A stretch of 11,615 bases of DNA, taken from Myxococcota bacterium. Lineage in GTDB: Bacteria > Myxococcota_C > UBA6777. This document shows positions 5,383-11,615 of the stretch, in pieces. Every line of letters starts with the position of its first letter. Position 1 is the first letter of the stretch. The position numbers were made by a program, and so were the translations under genes. Under the pieces are notes generated by a model that made no database searches, was not told the origin of the DNA, and saw only the letters and a list, made by a program, of their open reading frames with translations. Location of the stretch: assembly GCA_023150835.1 (NCBI GenBank), contig JAKLKB010000194.1, forward strand, positions 1-11,615, in the 5' to 3' direction.

Positions 5383-7728
5383 ATGTTTGTCTCGATCTTT
5401 TCACGATGTTGGTCTAAACCTGTTTACAGAATGATCGCTTTACTTTCGCTGGGTGGGTGGTTTTCGCTCGGAGCCTGCGGCGGTGGTGAATGTCGGAACG
5501 ACGGCGATTGCGAAGGCACCAAACTTTGCCGCGATGGCAAATGCACTTCAAACGCCCTCAAGCCCCTTTGCAAGACCGACACGGATTGCGCTTCGGGAGA
5601 AAAATGCGTCAAAGACGGCTGCATCAAAGCCAACTGCGTCGAAGGCGAAAAACAACCTTGCTATGAAGGCCCCAAAGGCACCACCAACGTGGGCATCTGC
5701 AAAGGCGGCCAACGCACCTGTAGCAGCGGTCAATGGGGCTGGTGCGAAGGCCAAGTCCAACCCGCATCTGAACTCTGCGATGGCATCGACAACAACTGCA
5801 ACGGCCAAGTCGACGAAGATCCCAAATGTAGCGCTTCTTGCAAAGATGGCGACACCCGCCCCTGCTATACAGGCCCCCCCGGAACCCAAGGCATCGGCAC
5901 TTGCAGCCAAGGCACCGAAACTTGCGCATCGGGCGCATGGGGCGCTTGCACAGGAGACGTCCGCCCCGCCAACAAAGAAGCCTGCGGCGATAACCTCGAC
6001 AACAATTGCAACGGCCAAGTCGACGAAGGTTGCGGATCTTGCACCGATGCCCAGACCCGACCTTGCTACACAGGCCCCGCAAACACCCGCAGCATCGGAA
6101 CTTGCAAAGACGGCACAGAGACCTGCACCGGCGGAAAATGGGGAGCCTGTACAGGCGAAGTCAAACCCGAAACCGACAAGTGCGGCGATAACCTCGACAA
6201 CGATTGCAACGGCAAGATCGACGATGCCCAAGGATGCAGCACTTCCTGCAACAACGGCCAGACCCGCCTTTGCTACACCGGCCCCGCAGGCACAAAAGGC
6301 GTCGGCGAATGCAAAGAAGGCAATGAACCCTGCCAAAATGGCCAATGGTCGGGCGCTTGCATCAACGAAGTCAAACCCCTCGGACAAGAGATCTGCGGAA
6401 ACACCAAAGACGATAACTGCAACGGCCAAGCCGACGAAGGTTGCGGTGTTTGCCGTGACGGTGACCAAGATGTCTGCTACACAGGCACCGCTGGGTGTAC
6501 CAAACAACCCGATGGCTCCTATGCTTGCGCGGGGATGTGCCGCTCAGGCATCCGCGTTTGTGCAGGCGGTCAATGGGGCGCTTGCAACAACGAAGTCAAA
6601 CCCGCCGCAAAAGAGATCTGCGGCGATAACCTCGACAACGACTGCAACAACCAAATCGACGATGGATGCGGCGTTTGCACCGCTGGGCAAACCCGCCCCT
6701 GCTACACAGGCCCCGCAAGCACCCGTGGCGTCGGCGTCTGCAAAGATGGCACCGAGTCCTGCGTCGGCGGCCAATGGGCCGCCTGCACAGGCGACGTCAA
6801 ACCCACCCCCGAGACCTGCAACAACGCTGCCGACGACAACTGCGACGGCAAGGTCGATGAAAACTGCACCAGCACCAAACTTCACCAACCTTGCCAGACC
6901 GGAAACGACTGCGACAACGGACAGCTTTGCATCAACGTCGGCACTCAAGCCGCCCCTGACACTCGCTGCTTCCAAGACTGCACCAACCGAGGCACCATCT
7001 GTCAATCCAATGCTGACGGACGCACGGGATGCGTCGACTTCGCCACCGACGGCCAAGGCAACAGCATCCAGATCTGCGCCAAACAATCCCCCACTGGTGC
7101 CGCTTGCAACATCACCCAAAGCTCCCTCTGCCTCGCAGGAAACCTCTGCACCAACAACGTCTGCAAAGCCGTTGCCACCGCCAACGAAGGCCAAACCTGC
7201 GATCCCAATGCCGCCAACCCCATCCTTTGCTCCACAGGCAATACCTGCGTAGGCTTCGGCACAGGTTACCCAAGCATCTGCCTGAAAACGTGTACCGCCA
7301 CTTGCTCCCAAAGCGGCTTCCAGTGCATCACACTTAGCAACGGCGGAAAAGCCTGTCTCCAACAAGGCTGCACCTCCGATGCCCAATGCGTCTACGCCAA
7401 CCACGTCTGCGCCACCGACTCCACCAATGGCTCCCGCTTCTGTTCTCCTTCTCCCCTCCCCGGCACCGTACCCTACGGCGGAAACTGCACCCCCTCTAAC
7501 GCTACCTTGCGCTGCCAAGCCGGTCTCGTCTGTTTGACTTTCCCCAACGACACCACCGGCTTCTGTTCACGCCAATGCAACACCTCTTCTTGCCCCTCTG
7601 GCTCACGCTGCGAAACCATCAACTCCACCACAGGCGACCGCGCTTGCTTTGTCAACTGCACCACCAACGCCAACTGCCTCTCCACCCAAAACTGCGACTC
7701 TCGCATCAACGCTTGTTATCCCAAATAA
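5383..7728 (+). CDS. Large Cys-rich surface lipoprotein with six MopE-like metal-binding repeats
   Basis: A 781-residue protein. ATG 5383 is chosen for its GAGG 7 nt upstream and the signal that follows: hydrophobic MIALLSLGGWFSLGAC with lipobox L-G-A-C and Cys32 as the lipidated residue. Gly-Gly-Gly after the Cys favours outer-membrane sorting. Residues 33-84 are a small Cys-rich lead-in (NDGDC, TDTDC). Residues 85-495 contain six units of about 63-75 residues. Each has C-x-x-G-x-x-R-x-CYTGP, W-G/A-x-C, then an acidic CGDNLDNDCNG-type loop. This last part matches the putative metal-binding motif named for MopE, a surface copper-binding protein of Methylococcus, and the D-x-D-N spacing is also compatible with Ca2+. 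Residues 496-781 are further Cys-rich segments without the repeat. Cytochrome or enzymatic motifs are absent. It stands divergent from the ExbB/ExbD-like operon. Metal or ligand binding at the cell surface is inferred. Confidence 0.85.
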   Translation: MFVSIFSRCWSKPVYRMIALLSLGGWFSLGACGGGECRNDGDCEGTKLCRDGKCTSNALKPLCKTDTDCASGEKCVKDGCIKANCVEGEKQPCYEGPKGTTNVGICKGGQRTCSSGQWGWCEGQVQPASELCDGIDNNCNGQVDEDPKCSASCKDGDTRPCYTGPPGTQGIGTCSQGTETCASGAWGACTGDVRPANKEACGDNLDNNCNGQVDEGCGSCTDAQTRPCYTGPANTRSIGTCKDGTETCTGGKWGACTGEVKPETDKCGDNLDNDCNGKIDDAQGCSTSCNNGQTRLCYTGPAGTKGVGECKEGNEPCQNGQWSGACINEVKPLGQEICGNTKDDNCNGQADEGCGVCRDGDQDVCYTGTAGCTKQPDGSYACAGMCRSGIRVCAGGQWGACNNEVKPAAKEICGDNLDNDCNNQIDDGCGVCTAGQTRPCYTGPASTRGVGVCKDGTESCVGGQWAACTGDVKPTPETCNNAADDNCDGKVDENCTSTKLHQPCQTGNDCDNGQLCINVGTQAAPDTRCFQDCTNRGTICQSNADGRTGCVDFATDGQGNSIQICAKQSPTGAACNITQSSLCLAGNLCTNNVCKAVATANEGQTCDPNAANPILCSTGNTCVGFGTGYPSICLKTCTATCSQSGFQCITLSNGGKACLQQGCTSDAQCVYANHVCATDSTNGSRFCSPSPLPGTVPYGGNCTPSNATLRCQAGLVCLTFPNDTTGFCSRQCNTSSCPSGSRCETINSTTGDRACFVNCTTNANCLSTQNCDSRINACYPK
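5635..6867 (+). repeat. Six in-gene MopE-type repeats
   Basis: Units begin near 5635, 5840, 6040, 6248, 6451 and 6676. The acidic loops read DGIDNNCNGQVDE, DNLDNNCNGQVDE, DNLDNDCNGKIDD, NTKDDNCNGQADE, DNLDNDCNNQIDD and NAADDNCDGKVDE. Unit 5 carries an extra Cys-rich insert after CYTGTAG and lacks the usual GPxxTxGxG segment. The units have diverged in both protein and codons, so the array is not a recent expansion. Confidence 0.85.
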
Positions 7729-7744
7729 TACGATATCCGTGTGA

Positions 7745-7824
7745 TGTGTGATCGAACGATCGTGCGTAGATGCCCTACGGTCGGGCAGCCACGCCTGTCT
7801 GCCCCTACGTCTTACGATCACACA
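7745..7824. repeat. 80-bp palindromic element downstream of the lipoprotein gene
   Basis: TGTGTGATCG (7745-7754) and CGATCACACA (7815-7824) are perfect 10-bp inverted ends. Inside, CGTAG pairs with CTACG, and GGGCAG (7783-7788) with CTGCCC near 7800-7805. The right flank resembles that of the element at 51-76, so these are one family. Placed 16 bp after the lipoprotein stop, it could double as a terminator. The remaining sequence to about 7997 shows no supported gene. Confidence 0.7.
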
Positions 7825-7997
7825 ATGGGCGGATTTCGTATAACCCCCACGCTCTCGCGATGTTGTCCTTCTGAACCCCGCCCCATCGACGTTAGTCTTT
7901 ACGCCCCCACACTTCACGGTGTTGTGCTTTGTGGGGCGCTGCCACACCCCCCGCCTCCTTAGCGCGGCTCCCTTGGTCCCGTATCGGCGGGGAAGCC

Positions 7998-8057
7998 AGC
8001 GGCCCATCAGGCGGAAGAGCGGCCCATCAGGCGGGAGAGCGGCCCATCAGGGCTTGG
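7998..8057. repeat. 20-bp tandem repeat spanning the 3' end of the Rpn-like gene
   Basis: AGCGGCCCATCAGGCGGAAG occurs at 7998-8017 and, with one change, at 8018-8037. A partial third copy (first 14 bases) is at 8038. The stop codon of the minus-strand gene (8027-8029) lies within the array. The array writes the last residues, GRSPA, where the paralogue ends KSSAT, so repeat expansion has replaced the original gene end. Confidence 0.75.
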
Positions 8058-8947
8058 ATGCGAGACAGCGGCAAAGAAAGCATCTCCGCGACCTCTTGGG
8101 CATCAAAGCCACGCTCCAGAAGGCGCTGCGCTGCCATCTCCAATCCTTTCTCCAATCCTTTCTCCAATCCTTTCTCCAATCCTTCTTCAAGGCCGATCTC
8201 TCGGCCTTCTTCAAGGCCGATCTCTCGGCCTTCTTTGCGCCCGAGTTCGCGCAAGACTTCCTCGCGGGTGTCTCGGAGGTCTCTGATATCTTCCAGATCT
8301 TCGGGCGTAAGTTGCGAAGGGTGCTGTGTCTGGCTCATAAAGAAGCTCCTATCGAATGTGTTGAGTAGTGTGGCGTAGGGTTCGATGTGATCCGCAAAGA
8401 TTTTAATCACGGTGTCTCGGCGTTGTCTACCCTTTCCAAGCAAGCACAACAACAAGGTCTCTTCGCGCAACGCAAGCTCCGCCGTATTGATAGCGTAGAC
8501 CGTTTCGCGGCGGAATCCCTGCCACCGGCGCAAGCCTGTTTCCACCACCTCACCCTTTTCACCAAACACCGCATCCATCGCCGTTTCAGGCCAATAATTA
8601 AAGATTAGCCACAACACGCCCTTGGGATAGGGCTGGCCGAGCTTGTCTCGATACCAACGCTGCATCGCAAGGCGAAGCTTGGACAGGTTGGCTTCAAGGC
8701 GTTCTTCCGTCACGCTTCCGCTAAATGCTTCGATAAGGCAGCGCGCATCACCCGTGAGCCGAGCAAGCAAACCCACCCCTCGAATCGCTGGAAGCGGTTG
8801 ATTCGGAATCAGCAACACATCTGCCCGAAAATTATCAGGCAACAGATCCGTCCCCACCTCCACAAGCGTATGCTCACCAAAAATCCCCGCCACAAGGTAC
8901 TTGCTCAGCCGATCCTCAAATTGTTTAAGCCTAGGTTTTTCCGTCAT
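8027..8947 (-). CDS. Rpn/PD-(D/E)XK-transposase-like protein, copy 1
   Basis: A 306-residue protein from ATG 8947 with AGGAGG 7 nt upstream. The layout matches Rpn/YhgA-like proteins (recombination-promoting nuclease or PD-(D/E)XK family transposase). The N-terminal part has VEVGTDLLPDNFRADVLLI (D43) and CLIEAFSG (E73). It is followed by an aromatic-rich middle, a low-complexity run of Gly-Leu-Glu repeats (about 240-270), and the small C-terminal helix pair AAQRLLERGFDAQEVAEMLSLPLSRI typical of this family. The expected E-x-K/Q triad reads E-A-F, so nuclease activity is uncertain. Known family members cut DNA and promote recA-independent recombination. Its near-twin lies at 10341-11240. No terminal inverted repeats were seen, so it is not called an insertion sequence. 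Confidence 0.65.
   Translation of the reverse strand: MTEKPRLKQFEDRLSKYLVAGIFGEHTLVEVGTDLLPDNFRADVLLIPNQPLPAIRGVGLLARLTGDARCLIEAFSGSVTEERLEANLSKLRLAMQRWYRDKLGQPYPKGVLWLIFNYWPETAMDAVFGEKGEVVETGLRRWQGFRRETVYAINTAELALREETLLLCLLGKGRQRRDTVIKIFADHIEPYATLLNTFDRSFFMSQTQHPSQLTPEDLEDIRDLRDTREEVLRELGRKEGREIGLEEGREIGLEEGLEKGLEKGLEKGLEMAAQRLLERGFDAQEVAEMLSLPLSRIQALMGRSPA
8138..8230 (-). repeat. In-gene short tandem repeats encoding Gly-Leu-Glu runs (copy 1)
   Basis: On the plus strand, four 12-bp units of CTCCAATCCTTT type (8138-8185) encode GLEK steps. Two 24-bp units (8183-8206, 8207-8230) each encode the eight residues GREIGLEE. Both unit lengths keep frame. The paralogue has the same four 12-bp units but a single 24-bp unit. 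Confidence 0.9.
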
Positions 8948-9020
8948 CTCCTCTCCTCCTGCCTCTCCTTGATACAACAAGGAACCTCAATGGTTTCGAG
9001 CCACTTCTTCCGCCTGTCCC

Positions 9021-9434
9021 CCTTCAAAGCATCGGTTCGCTACCGAGCGCCACGATGTAGCCTTCGCTTCGTTACCGAGCGCCATTTTGAAGGCATCGAT
9101 TCGCTACCGAGCGCCATTTTGAAGGCATCGGTTCGCTACCGAGCGCCACGATGTAGCCTTCGCTTCACTACCGAGCGCCATTTTGAAGGCATCGGTTCGC
9201 TACCGAGCGCCACGATGTAGCCTTCGCTTCGCTACCGAGCGCCATTTTGAAGGCATCGGTTCGCTACCGAGCGCCATTTTGAAGGCATCGGTTCGCTACC
9301 GAGCGCCATTTTGAAGGCATCGGTTCGCTACCGAGCGCCACGATGTAGCCTTCGCTTCGCTACCGAGCGCCATTTTGAAGGCATCGGTTCGCTACCGAGC
9401 GCCACGATGTAGCCTTCGCTTCGCTACCGAGAGG
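9021..9434. repeat. 32-bp minisatellite with two alternating unit types
   Basis: Twelve contiguous 32-bp units run from 9051 to about 9434, preceded by a partial unit (9021-9050). All end in TTCGCTACCGAGCGC or a one-base variant, except the last unit, which diverges at its end. Type A begins CACGATGTAGCC and type B begins CATTTTGAAGGC. The order after the partial B is A B B A B A B B B A B A. Type A can form a GTAGC/GCTAC hairpin and type B a TCGGT/ACCGA hairpin. Base variants occur only in units 1, 2 and 4, at the 8947 side. The unit length is not a multiple of three and there are no unique spacers, so it is neither coding nor CRISPR. It fills the gap between the stop at 9437 and the next gene's leader. 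Confidence 0.92.
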
Positions 9435-9436
9435 CG

Positions 9437-10228
9437 TCAGCGAGAGGGCGGATTTTCGTTGGGTGGGGTGGGGGAAGGTTGGGTTTGGGAGGTTTCGGGA
9501 GCTTTTTCTTGTTGGCGTTCTTGTGCTGCGCGGCGTTTTCGGATCTGTTCGCGGACTTGGTGGTAGGGAGAAAGAAAGAGGCTTCGGAGAGTCGAGTTGC
9601 GTCCGTAGGCTGAGATGACAGCGGCGAGGTAGCCTTCGAGGGCTTCGGACCACGCATCCATGAGGCCGGGCTGGAGAGAGGCGGTGGTGTAGCCCATCGT
9701 GCGGCCATATTCTTCGGCTGCGGTTTGGAACATCTCGATTACGGGTTGGAGGCCGAGGGTCTGGGTGGCTTGTTGGCAGTGGGCTTCTTTGCTTCGGGCC
9801 AACATCAAGCGCATGGTTCCGTATTGGGTGCTGTAGCTTTTGCGCAAGAACCCTGTTCCGTTGGCAAAAAGCTCGTCGAGAAGCAAGGTTGCAGCGCCCA
9901 AAAGCTGCTGTTGTGCGGGGTTGAGGGCGTAGCGAGGAGAAGAAAGGGCTTGAACGAAGCCTTGCAGAGTATTGTGCAGGCCCGCAAGGATGCGATCGTT
10001 CGCCTGATCAACGGCCCAACGCTCGCTTGCGGATGTGCTCGACAAGACGTGGAGGGATTCTGCCGCAGCTACCAGCGCGGCTTTTTTTTCGAGGACAGAA
10101 GCCGAGATGGAAGGTTGGTTTTGTTGCTTGGCGTCTGCGACGGCTTGATCAACGAGAGCAGCGATCTTGGTGGTGAGGGTGGTGGCTTCGGCAGCATTCA
10201 GGTCTGAGAGGACGATCAGTTCGGACAT
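9437..10228 (-). CDS. Hypothetical helical cytoplasmic protein
   Basis: A 263-residue protein from ATG 10228, with AAGGA 9 nt upstream. It has no signal peptide or membrane segment and only one Cys. The sequence is Ala/Leu/Gln-rich and predicted mostly helical. Residues about 1-220 form the body, with SERWAVDQANDRILAGLH and a LGLQPVIEMFQ stretch. The end is a basic segment (REQIRKRRAAQERQQ) and a Pro/Ser/Thr-rich tail. The pattern faintly recalls DUF6261-type proteins, but I do not assign it. The stop codon abuts the 32-bp minisatellite, so repeat growth may have set the tail. It lies between two Rpn-like genes on the same strand, 112 bp after the upstream one; co-transcription is possible. 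Confidence 0.7.
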   Translation of the reverse strand: MSELIVLSDLNAAEATTLTTKIAALVDQAVADAKQQNQPSISASVLEKKAALVAAAESLHVLSSTSASERWAVDQANDRILAGLHNTLQGFVQALSSPRYALNPAQQQLLGAATLLLDELFANGTGFLRKSYSTQYGTMRLMLARSKEAHCQQATQTLGLQPVIEMFQTAAEEYGRTMGYTTASLQPGLMDAWSEALEGYLAAVISAYGRNSTLRSLFLSPYHQVREQIRKRRAAQERQQEKAPETSQTQPSPTPPNENPPSR

Positions 10229-10340
10229 ACAGGTGCATCCTTTTGGTTTGATGGGTTGGGGCCATGCACAAAGTCCACCATGCGAGTTGTCTGTCTAGCT
10301 GAAGGGACGCCGTGCGTTCTGATGAGTTTTGGGGATGTGT

Positions 10341-11240
10341 TTACGTCGCGGAGGATTTAGCAAGTTCTTGGATGCGAGACAAGGGGAGGGACAACATCTC
10401 TGCGACATCTTGGAGACTGAGACCGTGTTGGAGAAGGCGTTGCGCAGCCATCTCCAATCCTTTCTCCAATCCTTTCTCCAATCCTTTCTCCAATCCTTCT
10501 TCAAGGCCGATCTCTCGGCCTTCTTTGCGCCCAAGTTCGCGCAAGACTTCCTCGCGGGTGTCTCGGAGGTCTCTGATATCTTCCAGATCTTCAGGCGTAA
10601 GTTGCGAAGGGTGCTGTGTCTGGCTCATAAAGAAGCTCCTATCGAATGTGTTGAGTAGTGTGGCGTAGGGTTCGATGTGATCCGCAAAGATTTTAATCAC
10701 GGCCTCTCGGCGTTGTCTACCCTTGCCAAGCAAGCATAACAACAAGGTTTCTTCGCGCACCGCGATCTCTGCCGTATTGATGGCGTAGACCGTTTCGCGG
10801 CGGAATCCCTGCCATCGGCGCAAGCCTGTTTCCACCACCTCACCTTGTTCGCAAAAAACAGATTCGATGGCGGTTTCCGGCCAATAGTTAAAGATCAGCC
10901 AAAGGACACCTTTCGGATAGCGCAAACCGAGCCCGTCCCGATAAGCACGTTGGATCGCAAGGCGGAGTTTGGAAAGATTGGCCTCAAGGCGCTCTTCGGT
11001 GACGGAACCACTAAACGCTTCGATCAGACAACGCGCATCCCCCGTCAAACGTGTGAGCAAACCCACACCTTGCATCGTTGTTGGCAGCGGTTGATGGGGG
11101 ATCAACAATACATCCGCACGAAAATTATCTGGAAGCAAATCCGTCCCCACCTCCACAAGGGCATACTCCCCAAAAACGCCCGCCACGAGATACTTGCTCA
11201 ACCGATCCTCAAACTGCTTCAACCTGTTTTTTTCGGCCAT
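10341..11240 (-). CDS. Rpn/PD-(D/E)XK-transposase-like protein, copy 2
   Basis: A 299-residue protein from ATG 11240 with GAGGGAG just upstream. The upstream in-frame extension to 11342 lacks a ribosome binding site and is not shared with copy 1. It aligns end to end with the protein at 8027-8947: LKQFEDRLSKYLVAG, VEVGTDLLPDNFRADVLLI (D43), CLIEAFSG, the Gly-Leu-Glu run (about 241-263) and the C-terminal helices. The E-A-F replacement of the usual E-x-K/Q is shared, so it is a trait of this subfamily. DNA similarity to copy 1 is uneven: nearly perfect over the 3' third and clearly lower in the 5' half. The C-terminus AKSSAT is probably the original form. Confidence 0.65.
   Translation of the reverse strand: MAEKNRLKQFEDRLSKYLVAGVFGEYALVEVGTDLLPDNFRADVLLIPHQPLPTTMQGVGLLTRLTGDARCLIEAFSGSVTEERLEANLSKLRLAIQRAYRDGLGLRYPKGVLWLIFNYWPETAIESVFCEQGEVVETGLRRWQGFRRETVYAINTAEIAVREETLLLCLLGKGRQRREAVIKIFADHIEPYATLLNTFDRSFFMSQTQHPSQLTPEDLEDIRDLRDTREEVLRELGRKEGREIGLEEGLEKGLEKGLEKGLEMAAQRLLQHGLSLQDVAEMLSLPLSRIQELAKSSAT
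10452..10520 (-). repeat. In-gene short tandem repeats encoding Gly-Leu-Glu runs (copy 2)
   Basis: Four 12-bp units (10452-10499) and one 24-bp unit (10497-10520), identical in sequence to those of copy 1, which has two 24-bp units. Confidence 0.9.
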
Positions 11241-11371
11241 CTTCTCCCTCAAGACTCCATACAAAACGCAAACACCGCAACCTCCGTGCGGTGGTATCCC
11301 AAAGCACATCCACCTCCAAGAAAACACACATCGAAGAGCCACCGTACATTCTCTCGGTATCGAAAGATTCT

Positions 11372-11614
11372 TTAAGGATAGGACTTACGCAGTTGGATAC
11401 GAAAAAGGCCAATGTTCGGGCGCGGGCGGTTCGCGAACACTTGGACCAACTCATGCCATTCGTTTGCGATCATCATTCCTACAATATCCGTCAAAAGCGT
11501 ATCCATAAGCGTCGATGCGGTTTGTTGTAAACGCCCTGTGATTGGGCAGCCACAGGGGGCTGCCCCTACTTTTTCACGTACTTCACGGACGGAACTCGTA
11601 GAAACTGTTTGCTT
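11372..11614 (-). CDS. 3' end of a possible ORF running off the window
   Basis: The minus strand is open from the window edge to a TAA at 11372 (80 residues). It includes LQQTASTLMDTLLTDIV, MMIANEWHELVQVFAN, then RPRPNIGLFRIQLRKSYP. The composition of the last 50 residues looks protein-like. Two members of the dispersed palindrome family lie within it in frame: 11544-11568 is read as VGAAPCGC and 11424-11438 as FANRP. It may be a gene tail into which palindromes inserted, or repeat-laden intergenic DNA that happens to be open. No family is recognised, and the 5' part is missing. Confidence 0.35.
   Translation of the reverse strand, partial: KQTVSTSSVREVREKVGAAPCGCPITGRLQQTASTLMDTLLTDIVGMMIANEWHELVQVFANRPRPNIGLFRIQLRKSYP
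11424..11438. repeat. Fragment of the GGGCGGTTCGCGAAC palindrome
   Basis: These 15 bases are identical to positions 33-47 of the left-edge element. The core GTTCGCGAAC is a 10-bp palindrome. Here the right arm is not completed. Confidence 0.6.
11534..11568. repeat. Dispersed palindromic element, right copy, with competing hairpins
   Basis: 11544-11568 is the exact reverse complement of positions 1-25, with an 8-bp stem GGGCAGCC (11544-11551) / GGCTGCCC (11558-11565). In addition CCCTGTG (11534-11540) can pair with CACAGGG (11551-11557), which overlaps the loop of the first hairpin, so the two folds exclude each other. Confidence 0.8.
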
Positions 11615-11615
11615 T

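Noticed and set aside
5453-7252. Long Ala/Pro/Lys-rich 599-residue frame on the plus strand
   Set aside because: It is the shifted frame of the lipoprotein gene, open only because of that gene's C-rich codon use. Low-complexity composition and no signal or domain.
5548-7518. Long antisense frames (319 and 324 residues) opposite the lipoprotein
   Set aside because: Ala/Gly/Val-rich mirror frames of the repeat gene; no ribosome binding site and no family features.
8798-9220. Plus-strand frame through the minisatellite
   Set aside because: Unit length is not a multiple of three, so the frame merely cycles through repeats; it is also antisense to the start of the Rpn-like gene.
9021-9434. CRISPR array
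   Set aside because: The 32-bp units are contiguous and of two recurring types; there are no unique spacers and no cas genes.
8027-11240. Composite transposon made of the two Rpn-like genes flanking the hypothetical gene
   Set aside because: The genes are in direct orientation, with no terminal inverted repeats or target duplications visible around either one.
11378-11396. AGGACTTACGCA as a possible insertion-sequence end
   Set aside because: The motif recalls ends of some mobile elements, but no partner end or transposase is present in the window.

Overview
The window (about 11.6 kb, GC in the mid-50s by eye) looks like accessory chromosome of a large-genome, Gram-negative, delta-proteobacterium-like organism (Myxococcota/Bradymonadota type). 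This is inference: it rests on a lipoprotein built from MopE-type Cys/Asp repeats, ExbB/ExbD-like membrane proteins, a secreted MVL-type lectin and abundant dispersed palindromes. No rRNA, tRNA, CRISPR array or clear transposase was seen.

Layout. 1-76: palindromic dispersed repeat. 181-588 (+): small secreted protein with two mannan-binding-lectin-like domains. 677-5118 (-): an apparent operon read right to left. It has a small candidate lipoprotein gene (5118-4735), a membrane gene split by a frameshift (4738-4001 and 4116-2743), and a full-length tandem paralogue of it (2638-677). Each full-length membrane protein appears to fuse two ExbB/TolQ-like modules, the second degenerate, to an ExbD-like soluble C-terminal region. 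The start of the downstream paralogue lies in a triplicated ribosome-binding-site/start-codon repeat containing a 13-codon micro-ORF.

5383-7728 (+): divergent from that operon, a 781-residue Cys-rich lipoprotein with six MopE-like repeats. 7745-7824: 80-bp palindromic element. 8027-11240 (-): two paralogous Rpn/PD-(D/E)XK-transposase-like proteins (8027-8947 and 10341-11240) flank an unidentified helical protein (9437-10228). A 32-bp two-type minisatellite (9021-9434) lies between that gene and the first paralogue. 11372-11614 (-): 3' end of a possible ORF that runs off the window and is interrupted in frame by the same palindromes seen at position 1.

The lectin, the lipoprotein and the ExbB/ExbD-like operon are all envelope proteins. 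They could form one cell-surface or energised-transport module, but only proximity and predicted location support that link. The right third is repeat-rich and shows tract-wise near-identity between the two Rpn-like genes, pointing to recent gene conversion. The most unusual content is the duplicated ExbB-ExbB-ExbD fusion with its frameshifted copy and its triplicated start region.
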